A stretch of 64,000 nt of DNA from CAVQND01 sp049518415 (GTDB taxonomy: Bacteria; Verrucomicrobiota; Verrucomicrobiia; Limisphaerales; UBA8199): contig JBEKRX010000028.1 of assembly GCA_049518415.1 (NCBI GenBank), forward strand, positions 6,292-70,291. The letters run 5' to 3'. Position numbers and translations under genes: made by a program. Within the stretch, counting starts at the first letter, position 1. Each line of letters starts with the position of its first letter. Below the pieces are notes generated by a model. It saw only the letters and a program-made list of their open reading frames with translations, was not told the origin of the DNA and made no database searches. Shown here piece after piece: positions 51,404 to 61,111 of this stretch.

Positions 51404-52186
51404 TTATGGGGCGGATGTGAAGAAATTTGTGGAGGTGGATTTGGCTTTGATCACCTCCTCCCAGAGGGGCAGAGAGGAGGTCTTTTTTTCCAGGAGCCAG
51501 AGCGGCGTGTGGCAATAGGTTCGCAGCGGGCCGGGCAATCGCCGGCTGGTGAACGGGTGCAGGCCAAACCCGTGGACCTCGAGGAGTTTGAAATGGCCGT
51601 TAAGCTGGAGGAACCGGCTGAAGGACCAAATGGCAAACCCACGGACATGGGCGTCCAGGATGACCATGGTGGTTGGCTGGCGGCCTAAGAGCAGCAGCAG
51701 GCAATTGTGCAGCGCCGAGATGTTGGGAACACTGAGCATCAAATGCCCTCCAGGCTTGAGCACGCGGTGCATCTCACCAAGCGGGCCGAAGATGTTCTTC
51801 AGATGCTCCAGAACCTGGTTACAGATCACAATGTCGTAGCTCCCATCGGCGTCTGGAAATCGCTGGGTTTCCAGGTCCACGCGCTGGAACTCAATGATTT
51901 CGCGCACCTTCGGGGTGCGCAGGTCGCGCCAGTCATAAATGACGGCCCTCTCCGGGCGGCTGAGTTGGTCGCGGTAGCCCGCGGTGTGCCAGCCGGTATA
52001 GCCGCCGAGCTCGAGCAGCGTGTGGCTGTCTTGGCCGTAATGTTTGACCATCGCGGCGATAGCCTGGCGCACCCTAAACTGCGTTTTGTCGTGCCTGGTC
52101 GTGCCCACCTTCGCTGAAGGTTCGTACTCCAGCAGATACTGCTCCATTGACCCTCGGGCATATTTCCGGCTTGCGACGGATCCCAT
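51404..52186 (-). CDS. Class I SAM-dependent methyltransferase
   Basis: A 260-residue methyltransferase. The Rossmann SAM site is TLLELGGYTGWHT, followed by AVIYDWRD, FPDADGSYDIVICNQVLEHL and MHRVLKPGGHLMLSVPN. The C-terminal half (LEVHGFGLHPFTSRR) is similar to sugar or lipid O-methyltransferases in polysaccharide clusters. ATG at 52186 (MGSVASRK) is taken; ATG at 52150 (MEQYLLEYEP), with GAGGG close ahead, is also possible. It diverges from the glycosyltransferase gene at 52523. Confidence 0.85.
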   Translation of the reverse strand: MGSVASRKYARGSMEQYLLEYEPSAKVGTTRHDKTQFRVRQAIAAMVKHYGQDSHTLLELGGYTGWHTAGYRDQLSRPERAVIYDWRDLRTPKVREIIEFQRVDLETQRFPDADGSYDIVICNQVLEHLKNIFGPLGEMHRVLKPGGHLMLSVPNISALHNCLLLLLGRQPTTMVILDAHVRGFAIWSFSRFLQLNGHFKLLEVHGFGLHPFTSRRLPGPLRTYCHTPLWLLEKKTSSLPLWEEVIKAKSTSTNFFTSAP

Positions 52187-52522
52187 GACCCCGATCTTAA
52201 ATTGCCGCCGGGAGGTGTCAAGCCCGTGCCGGGGTGGGTTGGGCGCATCTTGACGGTGCCACCGAACCCAAGGCGCACGCGCAGGAGCGAGCCAGAGCCG
52301 ACTTTCCCCGCTTCCTTGATGACCCCGGGGCCAGCCTGTGGCGGCGAGGCCTGGAGGGCGGCGCGAGCGCGGAAGCATTGCCTGCACGCTGAGCCTTCAG
52401 CCCTGGCCTTGGTTCCAGGGCGGCGGCGCCAGGCGGATCGCCTGCCCTTTGAGCTTTACGCTCTCCACCGCCTCCGCCATTGTGATTTGGCGCCGATGGG
52501 ACGCGCTGTCGCAGTCCCGGAT
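52187..52522. other. Divergent intergenic region
   Basis: Lies between divergent methyltransferase and glycosyltransferase genes. GC-rich with two loosely similar stretches (GCTCAAAGGGCAGGCGATCC and GCTCAGCGTGCAGGCAATGC on the minus strand). No promoter or gene was recognised. Confidence 0.4.
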
Positions 52523-53719
52523 ATGCCAAAGCAAACGCTAACCGTGGCCTGGATTTCCGACTTCCCGGTCGAGTGGCTGCCGGATTTGCCGGAGGCCCTG
52601 CGCGCCTGGCCGCGGCGGCACCCGGCCACCTGGCAGATGGTGCTGCTTTCCGAATTGGAAAAGGACCCGGCGCTCCGGGTGCATGTGATCCTGTTGCGCC
52701 ATCGCCTGGAGCGGGCCTTCTGTTTCGAGAGGAACCGGACGGTGTTTCATGTGCTCAAGGCCGCGCCCTGGCTGCGGGTCGCCTCGGTTTTCTGGGCCGA
52801 TACGCTGCTGATCCGCCGGGTCTGCCGGCGGATTGGGCCGGACCTGGTCCATGCCTGGGGCATGGAGAAAGGCGCCCCTTTGATTGCCCATCGGCTTGGG
52901 CGGCCGTATGTGATGACGGTGCAGGGCCTTTTCGGCTGGTACCGGGAGCGGGTGCCGCTGGGGCGCTACGACCGGTTCATCGAGCGGTTGGAACGTGTCA
53001 GCCTGCGCCGGGCGCCCGTCGTGACGACTGAATCCGATTACGCCGTGCGGTATCTGAAGGCCCGCTATCCGCAGCTCCGCATCCAGCAGGCGGAACACGC
53101 CCCCAACCAGGCCTTTTTCCAGGTCCGCCGCCAGCCCCAAGTGCAGCCGATTCGGTTTATCTCGATCGGGACGCTCAGTTTTCGCAAAGGAACGGATTTG
53201 CTGTTTCGGGCCCTGGAGCGGCTGCGGGCGGAGCTGGCCTTCACCCTCGAGGTCATTAGCGGGCCCAATCGGCAATACCTGGCGTCGCTCCGGCCCACGG
53301 TTTCCGAGGCCCTCTGGCAACAGGTCGAGTTCAAGCATCATCTCCTGCCGGCGGAAGTGGCCAAAGAACTGGAAAGGCCCACCCTCATGCTCCTGCCCAC
53401 ACGCGCCGATGTCAGTCCCAATGCGGTCAAAGAATGCGTGGTGGCGGGCGTGCCGGTGGTGGCCTCGAGCATCGGGGGCGTGCCGGACTATGTCGCTGCG
53501 GGCCGGAATGGGTTGCTCTTTCCACCAGGCGATCTCGAGGGATTTCTGGCGGCGATCCGGACGGCCGTGCAGCATCCGCTGTTCGGCCGGGGCCAGGTGG
53601 ACGCGGCCACCCTGGCCCAAAGCCGCGATTACCTTTCGCCAGCCCGCATGGCCCGCAACTTTCTGGCGGCCTACCAGGCGGCGCTCAGCCCGGCCGCGGG
53701 CCAGTCGCCTTCCCGGTGA
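52523..53719 (+). CDS. Glycosyltransferase, GT-B fold (GT4-like)
   Basis: This 398-residue enzyme has two Rossmann domains. The N-terminal acceptor half begins VAWISDFPVEWLPDLP and includes PDLVHAWGMEKGAPL. The C-terminal donor half has FISIGTLSFRKGTDLLFRAL, LMLLPTRADVSPNAVKECVV and AGVPVVASSIGGVPD, the GT1/GT4 signature with the E-x7-E-like acidic positions. It should transfer a nucleotide-activated sugar during polysaccharide assembly on the cytoplasmic face. ATG at 52523 is chosen; the frame upstream is not conserved-looking. Confidence 0.88.
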   Translation: MPKQTLTVAWISDFPVEWLPDLPEALRAWPRRHPATWQMVLLSELEKDPALRVHVILLRHRLERAFCFERNRTVFHVLKAAPWLRVASVFWADTLLIRRVCRRIGPDLVHAWGMEKGAPLIAHRLGRPYVMTVQGLFGWYRERVPLGRYDRFIERLERVSLRRAPVVTTESDYAVRYLKARYPQLRIQQAEHAPNQAFFQVRRQPQVQPIRFISIGTLSFRKGTDLLFRALERLRAELAFTLEVISGPNRQYLASLRPTVSEALWQQVEFKHHLLPAEVAKELERPTLMLLPTRADVSPNAVKECVVAGVPVVASSIGGVPDYVAAGRNGLLFPPGDLEGFLAAIRTAVQHPLFGRGQVDAATLAQSRDYLSPARMARNFLAAYQAALSPAAGQSPSR

Positions 53720-53895
53720 GGGAGTAGCCTGCCCTGATGCCGTCGTAAGGACGTACTGCGAAGACTCTGCGGCCGGCACGCGTTGGACCGGCCGGCCGGG
53801 CGGCCGGGGGCGGGGGAAGGCTGCCGTTGCTTGGCTGACGAAGCATCTTTGCCCTGGTTTTGGTTGCCGCTCCGCCGGGCTGCGAAGAATGGGGG

Positions 53896-55440
53896 TTAAA
53901 CGCCCAGCGGCTTGCGCACCCCGGGCGAGAGGCGGAACCGGCTCATGACCAGGGCAGGTTCAGGGGCCGCGACGTGTGGTTTGGCGACACCCCCGTTGAG
54001 GCTGACGCTCAAGCCGAGCAGGCCGACGAACGTGGCCAGGTCACTGTAGAGCGAGCCGAAGAGCGTCAGGAAGAAGATGATTTTCGCCAGGTAGAAGGCA
54101 AACAGGAAGGTGTTGAGCTTTTCGAAAGCCGGGTCGCCATACTTGTAATTCTGATAAAACACCCGCGCCCCCGCCACCATAAACCAGACAAAGCAAACCA
54201 CCCCAAGAATTCCAAAGGGGATGATGATCGACAACGGGCCGTTGTGGTAGTCGCCTGTCAGTTCGCTGCCCTCGGGGGTGGCTTGGGAACGAAGGCTCAT
54301 CCGGGCAATATCAACGTCGCCCGGGTTGAAGCCGTAGCCTTTGCCGAGGAAGAGGTAGTGCGGGACCTCCGGGAGGACATGCTCCCACATTTCCAGCCGC
54401 CATTCCGTGGAGTATTGCGCGTCCAGTTTGACTGCCGGATCGATGGGGACGGGCAAAAAGGCGAGCGTGCGCTGCACCGAGAGGGGCAGGTGGGTGGCAA
54501 AACCCATCAACAACGCCCCGCCCACGACCGTGAAGGCGATCACGACCGGAAACACCCGGGTCCGATAAAGGCCTTCCAGCCAAAAGAGGGCGGTCATCAA
54601 GAGCAGGAACTGAGCCAGCAACGAGCGGAACCCGCCCAACAGGCCAATAAAAACGAAGAGCAGAAAAACCAGCAACCGGAGCGGGTTGCGCAAGTCGAAA
54701 AGCTGGCGCAGGTTGTAGCGCGCCAGCAGGGCGCAGAACACCCCCATGCCCAACATGGTTAGCCCGCCCGACCGCATGATCACGCTGGTTCTGCCAACCG
54801 GGCTACTGTCCAGCGCCGCCAGGTTCTCGACGGGGAATATAAAAAACAGGAAGTTAAAGGCGGGATTGATCATCCCGGCCAGATTGCCGATCGCCAGCGT
54901 CGTATAGCCGAGGAAGAAAAGCGAGACGCAGAGCGTCGCCCGTTGGGGAGGGATCCGCCGGCCGGTGATGGCAAAGTAGCCCAGGATGGCGCCCAGGATC
55001 AGGAAGTAGCGCTTGCCGCCATAGACTTCGCTCCCAAAGGCCCGCAGACCGATGCCGCCCGTCAACCGCGCGGTCATCACCACCACCAGCGCCAGGAAAA
55101 TCAAAGACCAGGTCACCGAGGGCACCGAAAGGAATCTCCGCTCCCGGTTCAGGGCGTACTGCAGGATGGAAATCGGCAGACTGACGGCGGTCAACCCCAT
55201 CCACAATTGCGGGTGGCCCGGCAGGAAAAAGATGACGGCGGTCACGTTCCAGGAGGCAATCAACCATAGGTGATGCCAGCGCAAGAGCAGCGGGATCATC
55301 AAGACAAACAGGACCATCCCGACGGCGGTAAACGTGGTGAGGTCCATCGGCGTCGCCAGCAGGTAACCCAGGAACACCGCCAGGGGCAGGCAAAGCCCAT
55401 AGACCAGTAACGACCGCAGCAAGGAGGAGGCGCTGGTCAT
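53896..55440 (-). CDS. O-antigen ligase/polymerase-like membrane protein 1
   Basis: A 514-residue polytopic protein with about 11-12 membrane helices and one long periplasmic loop at about 335-420 that holds FLPVPIDPAVKLDAQYSTEW, RLEMWEHVLPEVPHYLFLGK, GYGFNP and GDYHNGPLSIIIPFGILG. That loop, with its conserved H-N-G block, is the mark of the O-antigen ligase/Wzy superfamily. It is a tandem paralogue of the next gene, with the loop motifs in the same order. The two genes are separated by 31 bases and read in the same direction. Confidence 0.8.
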   Translation of the reverse strand: MTSASSLLRSLLVYGLCLPLAVFLGYLLATPMDLTTFTAVGMVLFVLMIPLLLRWHHLWLIASWNVTAVIFFLPGHPQLWMGLTAVSLPISILQYALNRERRFLSVPSVTWSLIFLALVVVMTARLTGGIGLRAFGSEVYGGKRYFLILGAILGYFAITGRRIPPQRATLCVSLFFLGYTTLAIGNLAGMINPAFNFLFFIFPVENLAALDSSPVGRTSVIMRSGGLTMLGMGVFCALLARYNLRQLFDLRNPLRLLVFLLFVFIGLLGGFRSLLAQFLLLMTALFWLEGLYRTRVFPVVIAFTVVGGALLMGFATHLPLSVQRTLAFLPVPIDPAVKLDAQYSTEWRLEMWEHVLPEVPHYLFLGKGYGFNPGDVDIARMSLRSQATPEGSELTGDYHNGPLSIIIPFGILGVVCFVWFMVAGARVFYQNYKYGDPAFEKLNTFLFAFYLAKIIFFLTLFGSLYSDLATFVGLLGLSVSLNGGVAKPHVAAPEPALVMSRFRLSPGVRKPLGV

Positions 55441-55471
55441 GACCTTCCAGGATGATAGAGCAGCCACGGCA

Positions 55472-56995
55472 TCATAGTCGGGAAAAAGTCGCCAGGGCCG
55501 GTGCCGCAGAGGCCTCGGCCTCGCTGCGCGCGGCCGGCCACCCATTCAGGCTGACACTGAAACCGAGCAGCCCGGCGAAGGTGTAAAAATCAAGATACAG
55601 GGCGCCGAAAATCAGGAAGAAAAAGGCCGCCTTGGCCACATAGGCCGCGAGCAGAAAGGTGTTGACCCGGTGCAACTGCGGCAGGCCGAGGCGGTAGTTG
55701 TGGTATAAATACCGCCATCCTGCGAGGAGAAACCACCCAAACCCGATCGCTCCGAAGAGCCCAAAGGGCATCAGCACCGAAAGCGCCCCATTATGATAGT
55801 CCCCCGCCAGAGCGGCAGTGACGGAACTTCCGCCCGGCTGCTGCGGGCCGGCCAACTGGGAGATGAACAACTCATCCGGATCCAGCGAGTAGCCTTTTCC
55901 TTTGAGCAAGTATTTGGGGACCTCCGGCAGCACGTCCCGCCACATCCCGAGCCGCCATTGGTTGGATTGTTCAACGTTTTCCCGTACGGCCGGATCGACT
56001 GGCACGGGCAGAAAGCTCAAAGAGCGCTGGACCACGAACGGCAGTTTGTCCAGTTGACACATGACCACCACGCCGGCCAGGGCGCCGGCGCCTGCCAAAA
56101 GGGGTAGCAAGCGCGTCCGGTGCAGCCCTTCCAGCCAGAACATCACCGCAAAGGTCAGGACAAAGAGGATCAGCGCCGAGCGGTAGCCCGAGGCCATGCA
56201 GCCGACGGCGGCCAGCAGGAAGAGGAACAGGCGGCCTGGCCGGCCCAGTTGCAGCACCCCCCGCACCCCGTAGCGCGCCAGCAAATACCCAGACAGCGCG
56301 GCCGAGGCCATCACCAGCCCGCCCATACGCGCCAGGCCGGAGGGAAGAGCGAAGTCACGCGTCACCTGCTCCGACACGGTGCCAATCGGGAACCAATCAA
56401 AAAGGAAATAGAACTTCGGCCCCGCCGCGTAGGCCAGGTTGCTGATCACCGCCGTCAGGCCGGGCAAAAAAAACATCGCCACATAGGCCTTCGCCCGGGC
56501 TGGCGGAATCCGCTCGCTGGTAAACGCGAAGAAGCCCGCCAGCGCCGCCAGCAGGTAAAAGTAGCCTCGCCCGCCCTGGCGACCCGAACCGAGAATCCTG
56601 AGTCCAAAGCCGCCAGTCAGCAAGGCCGTGATCACCACCACCGCCCCAAAGAAGAGCAGCGGCCGGGCCAGCGACGGGATATACAGGAACTGTTTGTGCG
56701 GGTTCACCGACCGGTTGAGCACGGCAATCAACAGGCTCGCAAACGCCATCACCACCCACAACAAGGGCCGGCCCGGAACGAAGAACGGGGTGAGTGCCAG
56801 GTTCCAGCTCAGCACCAGCAGGGGATGGTGCCACTTCATCATCAGCGGCACGCTCAGCGTAGTGAGCACCAGCAGCACCACCACCAGGCTCTCAGGTTCC
56901 AATGGCTCGGCCAGAAAATAACCCAGCAGCACCGCCAGCGGCATGCAGATGCCCAGAATCAGGTGCGCCCGGGGTACCCTAATCGTATTTGCCAT
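55472..56995 (-). CDS. O-antigen ligase/polymerase-like membrane protein 2
   Basis: A 507-residue paralogue of the downstream protein: the loop reads FLPVPVDPAVRENVEQSNQW, RLGMWRDVLPEVPKYLLKGK, GYSLDP and GDYHNGALSVLMPFGLFG, nearly the same as in gene 1, while membrane helices have diverged. One may polymerise repeat units and the other ligate or act on a different glycan. ATG at 56995 (MANTIRVPRA) is taken over an upstream frame start at 57031. Confidence 0.8.
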   Translation of the reverse strand: MANTIRVPRAHLILGICMPLAVLLGYFLAEPLEPESLVVVLLVLTTLSVPLMMKWHHPLLVLSWNLALTPFFVPGRPLLWVVMAFASLLIAVLNRSVNPHKQFLYIPSLARPLLFFGAVVVITALLTGGFGLRILGSGRQGGRGYFYLLAALAGFFAFTSERIPPARAKAYVAMFFLPGLTAVISNLAYAAGPKFYFLFDWFPIGTVSEQVTRDFALPSGLARMGGLVMASAALSGYLLARYGVRGVLQLGRPGRLFLFLLAAVGCMASGYRSALILFVLTFAVMFWLEGLHRTRLLPLLAGAGALAGVVVMCQLDKLPFVVQRSLSFLPVPVDPAVRENVEQSNQWRLGMWRDVLPEVPKYLLKGKGYSLDPDELFISQLAGPQQPGGSSVTAALAGDYHNGALSVLMPFGLFGAIGFGWFLLAGWRYLYHNYRLGLPQLHRVNTFLLAAYVAKAAFFFLIFGALYLDFYTFAGLLGFSVSLNGWPAARSEAEASAAPALATFSRL

Positions 56996-57460
56996 TGCAG
57001 AGCCAGAGTAGCACGAAATCCAGCCCGGCACGCAACCTCTTTCTTTCCTCTGCCGCCTTAGGCCACTCCTGGCGGAGGGAGCGCCGAACTGGCTTTGGGC
57101 GCGCTCCCGAGCCGCGCGCTCCGGGGCGCCGGTTTAGCCCAGAGCATAGCTACTCTGGCGGGATCGTTGGACGAAGAACGCCTGAGATGCTTTGATCGCC
57201 GATGCCGGATCCGAACCAGCGGGGTTACCTGCCTGTCTGACACCTCTCTTGACCGTTCCAGGTTGGCCGGCGCCACCTAATACGGTCCGATCAACGGCTG
57301 GGGTTTCCGCGAGTTCCTGCAAGCACTGAGCCTCCCCCGCCACCTGGAGCAAGGCGCGGCGGCTGGCCGGGGAGGTCCCAGGGCCCCGAGATTTGAGCCG
57401 CAGGCCATCCGCTTTCTCGCTTGACGCGCCGAAGTCGGTGATTACTTTCACCGGCACCTA
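56996..57460. other. Intergenic region
   Basis: 465 bases between the membrane-protein pair and the dehydrogenase. Short open stretches have no family features. No hairpin, repeat or promoter was recognised. Confidence 0.4.
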
Positions 57461-58714
57461 ATGAAGTTACTTCAAAGGATATCGGTCTTCGGGTTGGGAA
57501 AACTGGGAGCTTGCATCGCCGCGACTTTGGCCCAGCGCGGTTTCGAGGTGTTGGGGGTGGACATCGATCCGGAAAAAGTGCGCAAGCTCAACGAAGGCTT
57601 GCCGCCGGTCGAAGAGCCGCTCCTGGCGGAAACGATTCAAGCCGGGCGCTCGCGACTGCGCGCCACCATGGACCATCGCGAGGCGGTGGCCACCGACGCT
57701 TCCTGTTTCATCCCGCCTTCGCCGAGCCTGCCGGACGGGAGTTTTTCCAACGAATTCTTGTTGAAGGCCATGCAGCCCATGGCCAAGGCCTGCAAAGACA
57801 CGGGGAAAAAAGGCCATGTTTTTGTCTGTAATTCCACCACCACGCCCGGCTCGGTGGATCAGGTTCTGATTCCGATGCTCGAACGCGAACTGGGCGGAAC
57901 TTGCGGACGCGATTTTGGGTTTTGCTACAACCCGGCATTCATCGCGCTGGGCAACGTCGTCAACGGACTGCTGGAGCCGGACCTGGTTCTAATCGGGGAA
58001 TCGGATCGGGCGAGCGGCGCGGCGCTGGAGGCGCTTTACAAAAAATACAATCGCAATCAGCCGCGGATTGCGCGGATGTCCATCGTCAGCGCGGAACTGA
58101 CCAAGATTTCCGTGAACAGTTACATCACGATGAAGATCAGTTTCACGAACCAGTTGCGGATGATTGCCGAACAATTTCCGAAGGCAGACATCCACGCCAT
58201 TCTGGAGGCCATCGGCAGCGACAGCCGGATCGGCCCGAAATATCTTCGCCCCGGCTTGAGCTACGGCGGCCCGTGTTTCCCGCGCGACAACCGCGTGCTC
58301 GCTTATACCGCCCGGCAGGCCGGCCTGGAAGCGCCGCTGGCGGAAGCCTCCGATCGCGTCAATCAGCGGACGAACCAGGACCTGTTTGAAAAAGTGCGGA
58401 AGCAGGTGGAGGAGAAAGGTCTCGTGGCGGTTTTGGGGCTTGCCTACAAGCCGGACACTTATATTACCGAGGAAGCGGCCGGGCTTTACCTGGCGCAGCA
58501 ACTCAAACGCCACGGCTATCGCGTCATCGTCCATGATTACGGGGCCAATCCGTCCAATGCGCCCAGTCTCCACGAATTCGAATACCTTGCCGATCCGGCG
58601 ACGCTGCAAAATCGCGAGGACGTCAAACTGGCGGTTGTTTGCTGCCCCTGGCCGCAGTATCGCTCGCTCCGGGTGGCGAAGCACACGAAGGTTCTTTCGC
58701 CCTGGAAGACGTAG
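57461..58714 (+). CDS. UDP-glucose/GDP-mannose dehydrogenase family protein
   Basis: An NAD-dependent nucleotide-sugar dehydrogenase of 417 residues that makes a uronic acid form. The NAD site is ISVFGLGKLGACIAATLAQR at 7-26, the middle domain has CYNPAFIALGNVV, and the catalytic Cys is in YGGPCFPRDNR at about 270. The C-terminal domain begins VAVLGLAYKPDT. Compared with typical UGDs the segment after Ser-Thr (STTTPGSVD) is normal but FIPPSPSLPDG is unusual, suggesting a less common sugar. It is the only plus-strand gene in this part of the polysaccharide cluster besides the glycosyltransferase at 52.5 kb. Confidence 0.92.
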   Translation: MKLLQRISVFGLGKLGACIAATLAQRGFEVLGVDIDPEKVRKLNEGLPPVEEPLLAETIQAGRSRLRATMDHREAVATDASCFIPPSPSLPDGSFSNEFLLKAMQPMAKACKDTGKKGHVFVCNSTTTPGSVDQVLIPMLERELGGTCGRDFGFCYNPAFIALGNVVNGLLEPDLVLIGESDRASGAALEALYKKYNRNQPRIARMSIVSAELTKISVNSYITMKISFTNQLRMIAEQFPKADIHAILEAIGSDSRIGPKYLRPGLSYGGPCFPRDNRVLAYTARQAGLEAPLAEASDRVNQRTNQDLFEKVRKQVEEKGLVAVLGLAYKPDTYITEEAAGLYLAQQLKRHGYRVIVHDYGANPSNAPSLHEFEYLADPATLQNREDVKLAVVCCPWPQYRSLRVAKHTKVLSPWKT

Positions 58715-58913
58715 GGCGGCTCTGGAAATCTTCCTTCGCGCCGCAGCCCGCGAAGCCCCGCCTTCATTGGCGATCTGCGATTTGCGGCTTGCGAATCCTT
58801 CTGCCCTCCCCGCACCAAGAGCCATCGCCCCTCGCCAATCGAAAATCATGGGCCCAGTTTGGCATTCACCGGGTGAAGGCTATCGCGCGTCTTGGGCGGG
58901 ATGCCAAACGCTC

Positions 58914-58949
58914 CATTGGCTGGATTGGCTGCATTGGCTGCATTGGGAA
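58914..58949 (-). repeat. 9-bp tandem repeats, inverted relative to 23 kb copy
   Basis: CATTGGCTG, GATTGGCTG, CATTGGCTG, CATTGGGAA: four units of the repeat found at 23019-23142, on the other strand, and with a similar adjacent AATTTTGGC flank. It lies between convergent genes. Confidence 0.85.
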
Positions 58950-58995
58950 TTTTGGCGGTGTTTTTGTTCCTGCCGCCGCCGCCGGCAGGCCCGGG

Positions 58996-59862
58996 TCATA
59001 GTTTGTCCAGGCCGATATTCGAGGAAAACTCGGTCTTGTCGCGCATGTGCTTTCTGAGATGCCAGCCGCCGGGGATCAGATCGCATTTGCCCAGCACGAT
59101 CAATTTCTCCGCCTGCCGCTTGAGCCGCGCATAATAGCCGAGCATCTTGCCGACGACGCCGCCGGGCACGCCGTATTCCGCCCGGATGCGCGCCGACTCC
59201 CTGGCCATGTTCATCACCACGCGTTTATCCGCGGATTGCCCGTGTTGATGGTAGCGGTATCGCACGACGTAGGCGCGAATGTGGCCGATGGAGCAATTGG
59301 CGAAAGCCATCCGCGTGAGGAATTCAAGGTCACACGAGTTTTTGAAATCTTTGTAGCGCAACCCGCCGAGGCGCTGGTAAGTTCTCTTGCGGACAAAGAG
59401 GGTTTGATGCTGGGCCACCCCGAAGCCGAAACGGACAATTTGCGGATCCCAACACGCTTCTTCGCGGCGGAAGATCTCGCGGCCGTGGTCGTCCACAAAA
59501 ATTATGTCGCCGAACAATCCATCCCACTCCGGATGCGCCCGGAGCGCGGCGGCGACTTTCGTGAGAACCCCTTCGCAATAACAATCGTCCGCATTCAGAA
59601 TCGCCACCGCTTCACCCGTGGCCATTTGAATGCCTTTATTCATCGCGTGATAATGGCCTTCGTCCTTTTCGGAAATCCAAATCAGGTGCGGATACTCGCG
59701 CAGAATATCGAGCGTGCCATCGGTCGAACCGCCGTCCAGGATCAGGTGCTCGACGTTTTTGTAGTCCTGTTCCCGCACGCTCAGAATGGTCTCGCGAATC
59801 GTGTGCGCGCTGTTAAGAGAGGGCGTCACCAGGGTGATTTTGGGATCGTTGCTGGTTTGCAT
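58996..59862 (-). CDS. Family 2 glycosyltransferase
   Basis: A 288-residue GT-A enzyme: ITLVTPSLNSAHTIRETILS, HLILDGGSTDGTLDIL, the metal-binding NADDC and GLFGDIIFVDDHG, then QHQTLFVRKRTYQRLGGL. The WcaE-like pattern (GHYHAMNKGIQMATGE) suggests transfer to a polysaccharide repeat unit. It has no membrane helix. It is the last of the minus-strand run methyltransferase-glycosyltransferase ahead of the dehydrogenase. Confidence 0.92.
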   Translation of the reverse strand: MQTSNDPKITLVTPSLNSAHTIRETILSVREQDYKNVEHLILDGGSTDGTLDILREYPHLIWISEKDEGHYHAMNKGIQMATGEAVAILNADDCYCEGVLTKVAAALRAHPEWDGLFGDIIFVDDHGREIFRREEACWDPQIVRFGFGVAQHQTLFVRKRTYQRLGGLRYKDFKNSCDLEFLTRMAFANCSIGHIRAYVVRYRYHQHGQSADKRVVMNMARESARIRAEYGVPGGVVGKMLGYYARLKRQAEKLIVLGKCDLIPGGWHLRKHMRDKTEFSSNIGLDKL

Positions 59863-59904
59863 GACAATTTTACCACCGCGAACCGGATTGCAAAATGCCG
59901 ATCT

Positions 59905-60825
59905 TCAGTCGGCAGACAAGCCTTTGGCCAGGTTCTCGGTCATCGCGGGCCGGTCATCGCTCGACGAAACGCCGGGTCCGGAGAGGCGCCGCAGCTCAAC
60001 CAGGTCGTGGCCGTCGACAATCCCCTCGACCACCGCGCGCACTTCGAAACCGGCGGCGGGCCAGTTGCGGCGAATGTGGCCGGGCGAAAGGATGGTTGAG
60101 CCGTAGCTTCGGTCGATGCCCACCATGAGACTTGTCACGCGGAGCGTGTCCTGGTTCCGGACATTCTCGCGCCAGTCGCCGTATTCCTTGTAATAGAAAC
60201 CCTCGCGGTCGAGATGAGCGCGGAGGGTGGCCTCCTGCGCGTCCATCCCCTTGCAGCGGTACTTGATGCTGGTATATCCTTCGGTGGTCAGGAAACACCA
60301 ACCGCCGGGCTTGATCACGCGCGCCAGTTCTTTGAGCCATGGCCCCTGGTCCTCCGGGCTGAGGTGCGAAAAAACGGAGACGGCATAAACCAGGTCAAAA
60401 GAACCACTCTCGTAAGGCAGCGGCGGAGAGAATCGCGATACGCAGGCCTTAACCCGCGGGTAGTTTTTCTGCACGAAGGCAACCGAGGTATCGTCCACAT
60501 CGCACGCATAGAAGGAGGGCGCCGGGCAGTTGCGCGTGAAATGGAGCAGGGGGCGCGCAACGCCACAACCAAAATCGAGGACGCGTATGTTCTCGTCCAG
60601 TCGAATGCCTTCACGCCGCGCACAGGCGTAAATGGGGTGGAAGATGCGCAGGCCGCCGAGGTAATAATCCCAGATCGCCTTGCCCCCGGTTTTGCGTATG
60701 CTTGAGTTTGGCGGCACCGGAAAATCAATCACCCCCGCCAGGCGCCCAAGCAAAACGGCGCAGTTCTGGACCTGATTCAGGCCAAGTTTGAGCAACTTCT
60801 TCGGAAGTCCGTAATTACTCAGCAT
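59905..60825 (-). CDS. Class I SAM-dependent methyltransferase
   Basis: A 306-residue protein. The SAM site is RVLDFGCGVARPLLHF, followed by YACDVDDTSVAF, FDLVYAVSVFSHLSPEDQ and LARVIKPGGWCFLTTEGY. The N-terminal 70 residues (LLKLGLNQVQNCAVLLGRLA) are family-specific. The likely substrate is a sugar or glycolipid of the polysaccharide cluster. ATG at 60825 is preferred to the TTG at 60834. It lies 42 bases ahead of the GT2 gene, so both are probably one transcript. Confidence 0.85.
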   Translation of the reverse strand: MLSNYGLPKKLLKLGLNQVQNCAVLLGRLAGVIDFPVPPNSSIRKTGGKAIWDYYLGGLRIFHPIYACARREGIRLDENIRVLDFGCGVARPLLHFTRNCPAPSFYACDVDDTSVAFVQKNYPRVKACVSRFSPPLPYESGSFDLVYAVSVFSHLSPEDQGPWLKELARVIKPGGWCFLTTEGYTSIKYRCKGMDAQEATLRAHLDREGFYYKEYGDWRENVRNQDTLRVTSLMVGIDRSYGSTILSPGHIRRNWPAAGFEVRAVVEGIVDGHDLVELRRLSGPGVSSSDDRPAMTENLAKGLSAD

Positions 60826-60952
60826 ATCTTTCAACCCTGAGAGGGGAACCTAAGGAATTGTTTTTCTGAAAATCACCGCTGGATACGACTCGATTCACAG
60901 CACGATGTCAAGCCCAATCCTCGGAAGGTGTGACATTCTGTGACATTCTGGG

Positions 60953-61054
60953 CCGGCCCCCATCAGCGTGGCCCGCGGCGGGCGCATCGTGCTGGGCGAT
61001 GGCGTGGGGATGTTCAGCGCCGTGCGGGGCAATCCCCTGGCCGAAGTTCCGAGG
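60953..61054 (+). pseudogene. Hexapeptide acyltransferase fragment
   Basis: An open stretch reads PISVARGGRIVLGDGV then FSAVRGNPLAE, matching residues of the intact acyltransferase at 50497-51108 (LISVVKGARIVLGDGV, SSVRANPLAC). Nothing before or after continues the family, so it is a small remnant of a second copy, on the opposite strand. Just ahead lies a tandem TGACATTCTG pair (60931-60950). Confidence 0.65.
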
Positions 61055-61111
61055 CAATCCGCGCAATCCCGGCAACCAGACCGGCGCGGAAAAGTGAGTT
61101 CCCTCCCGCAG

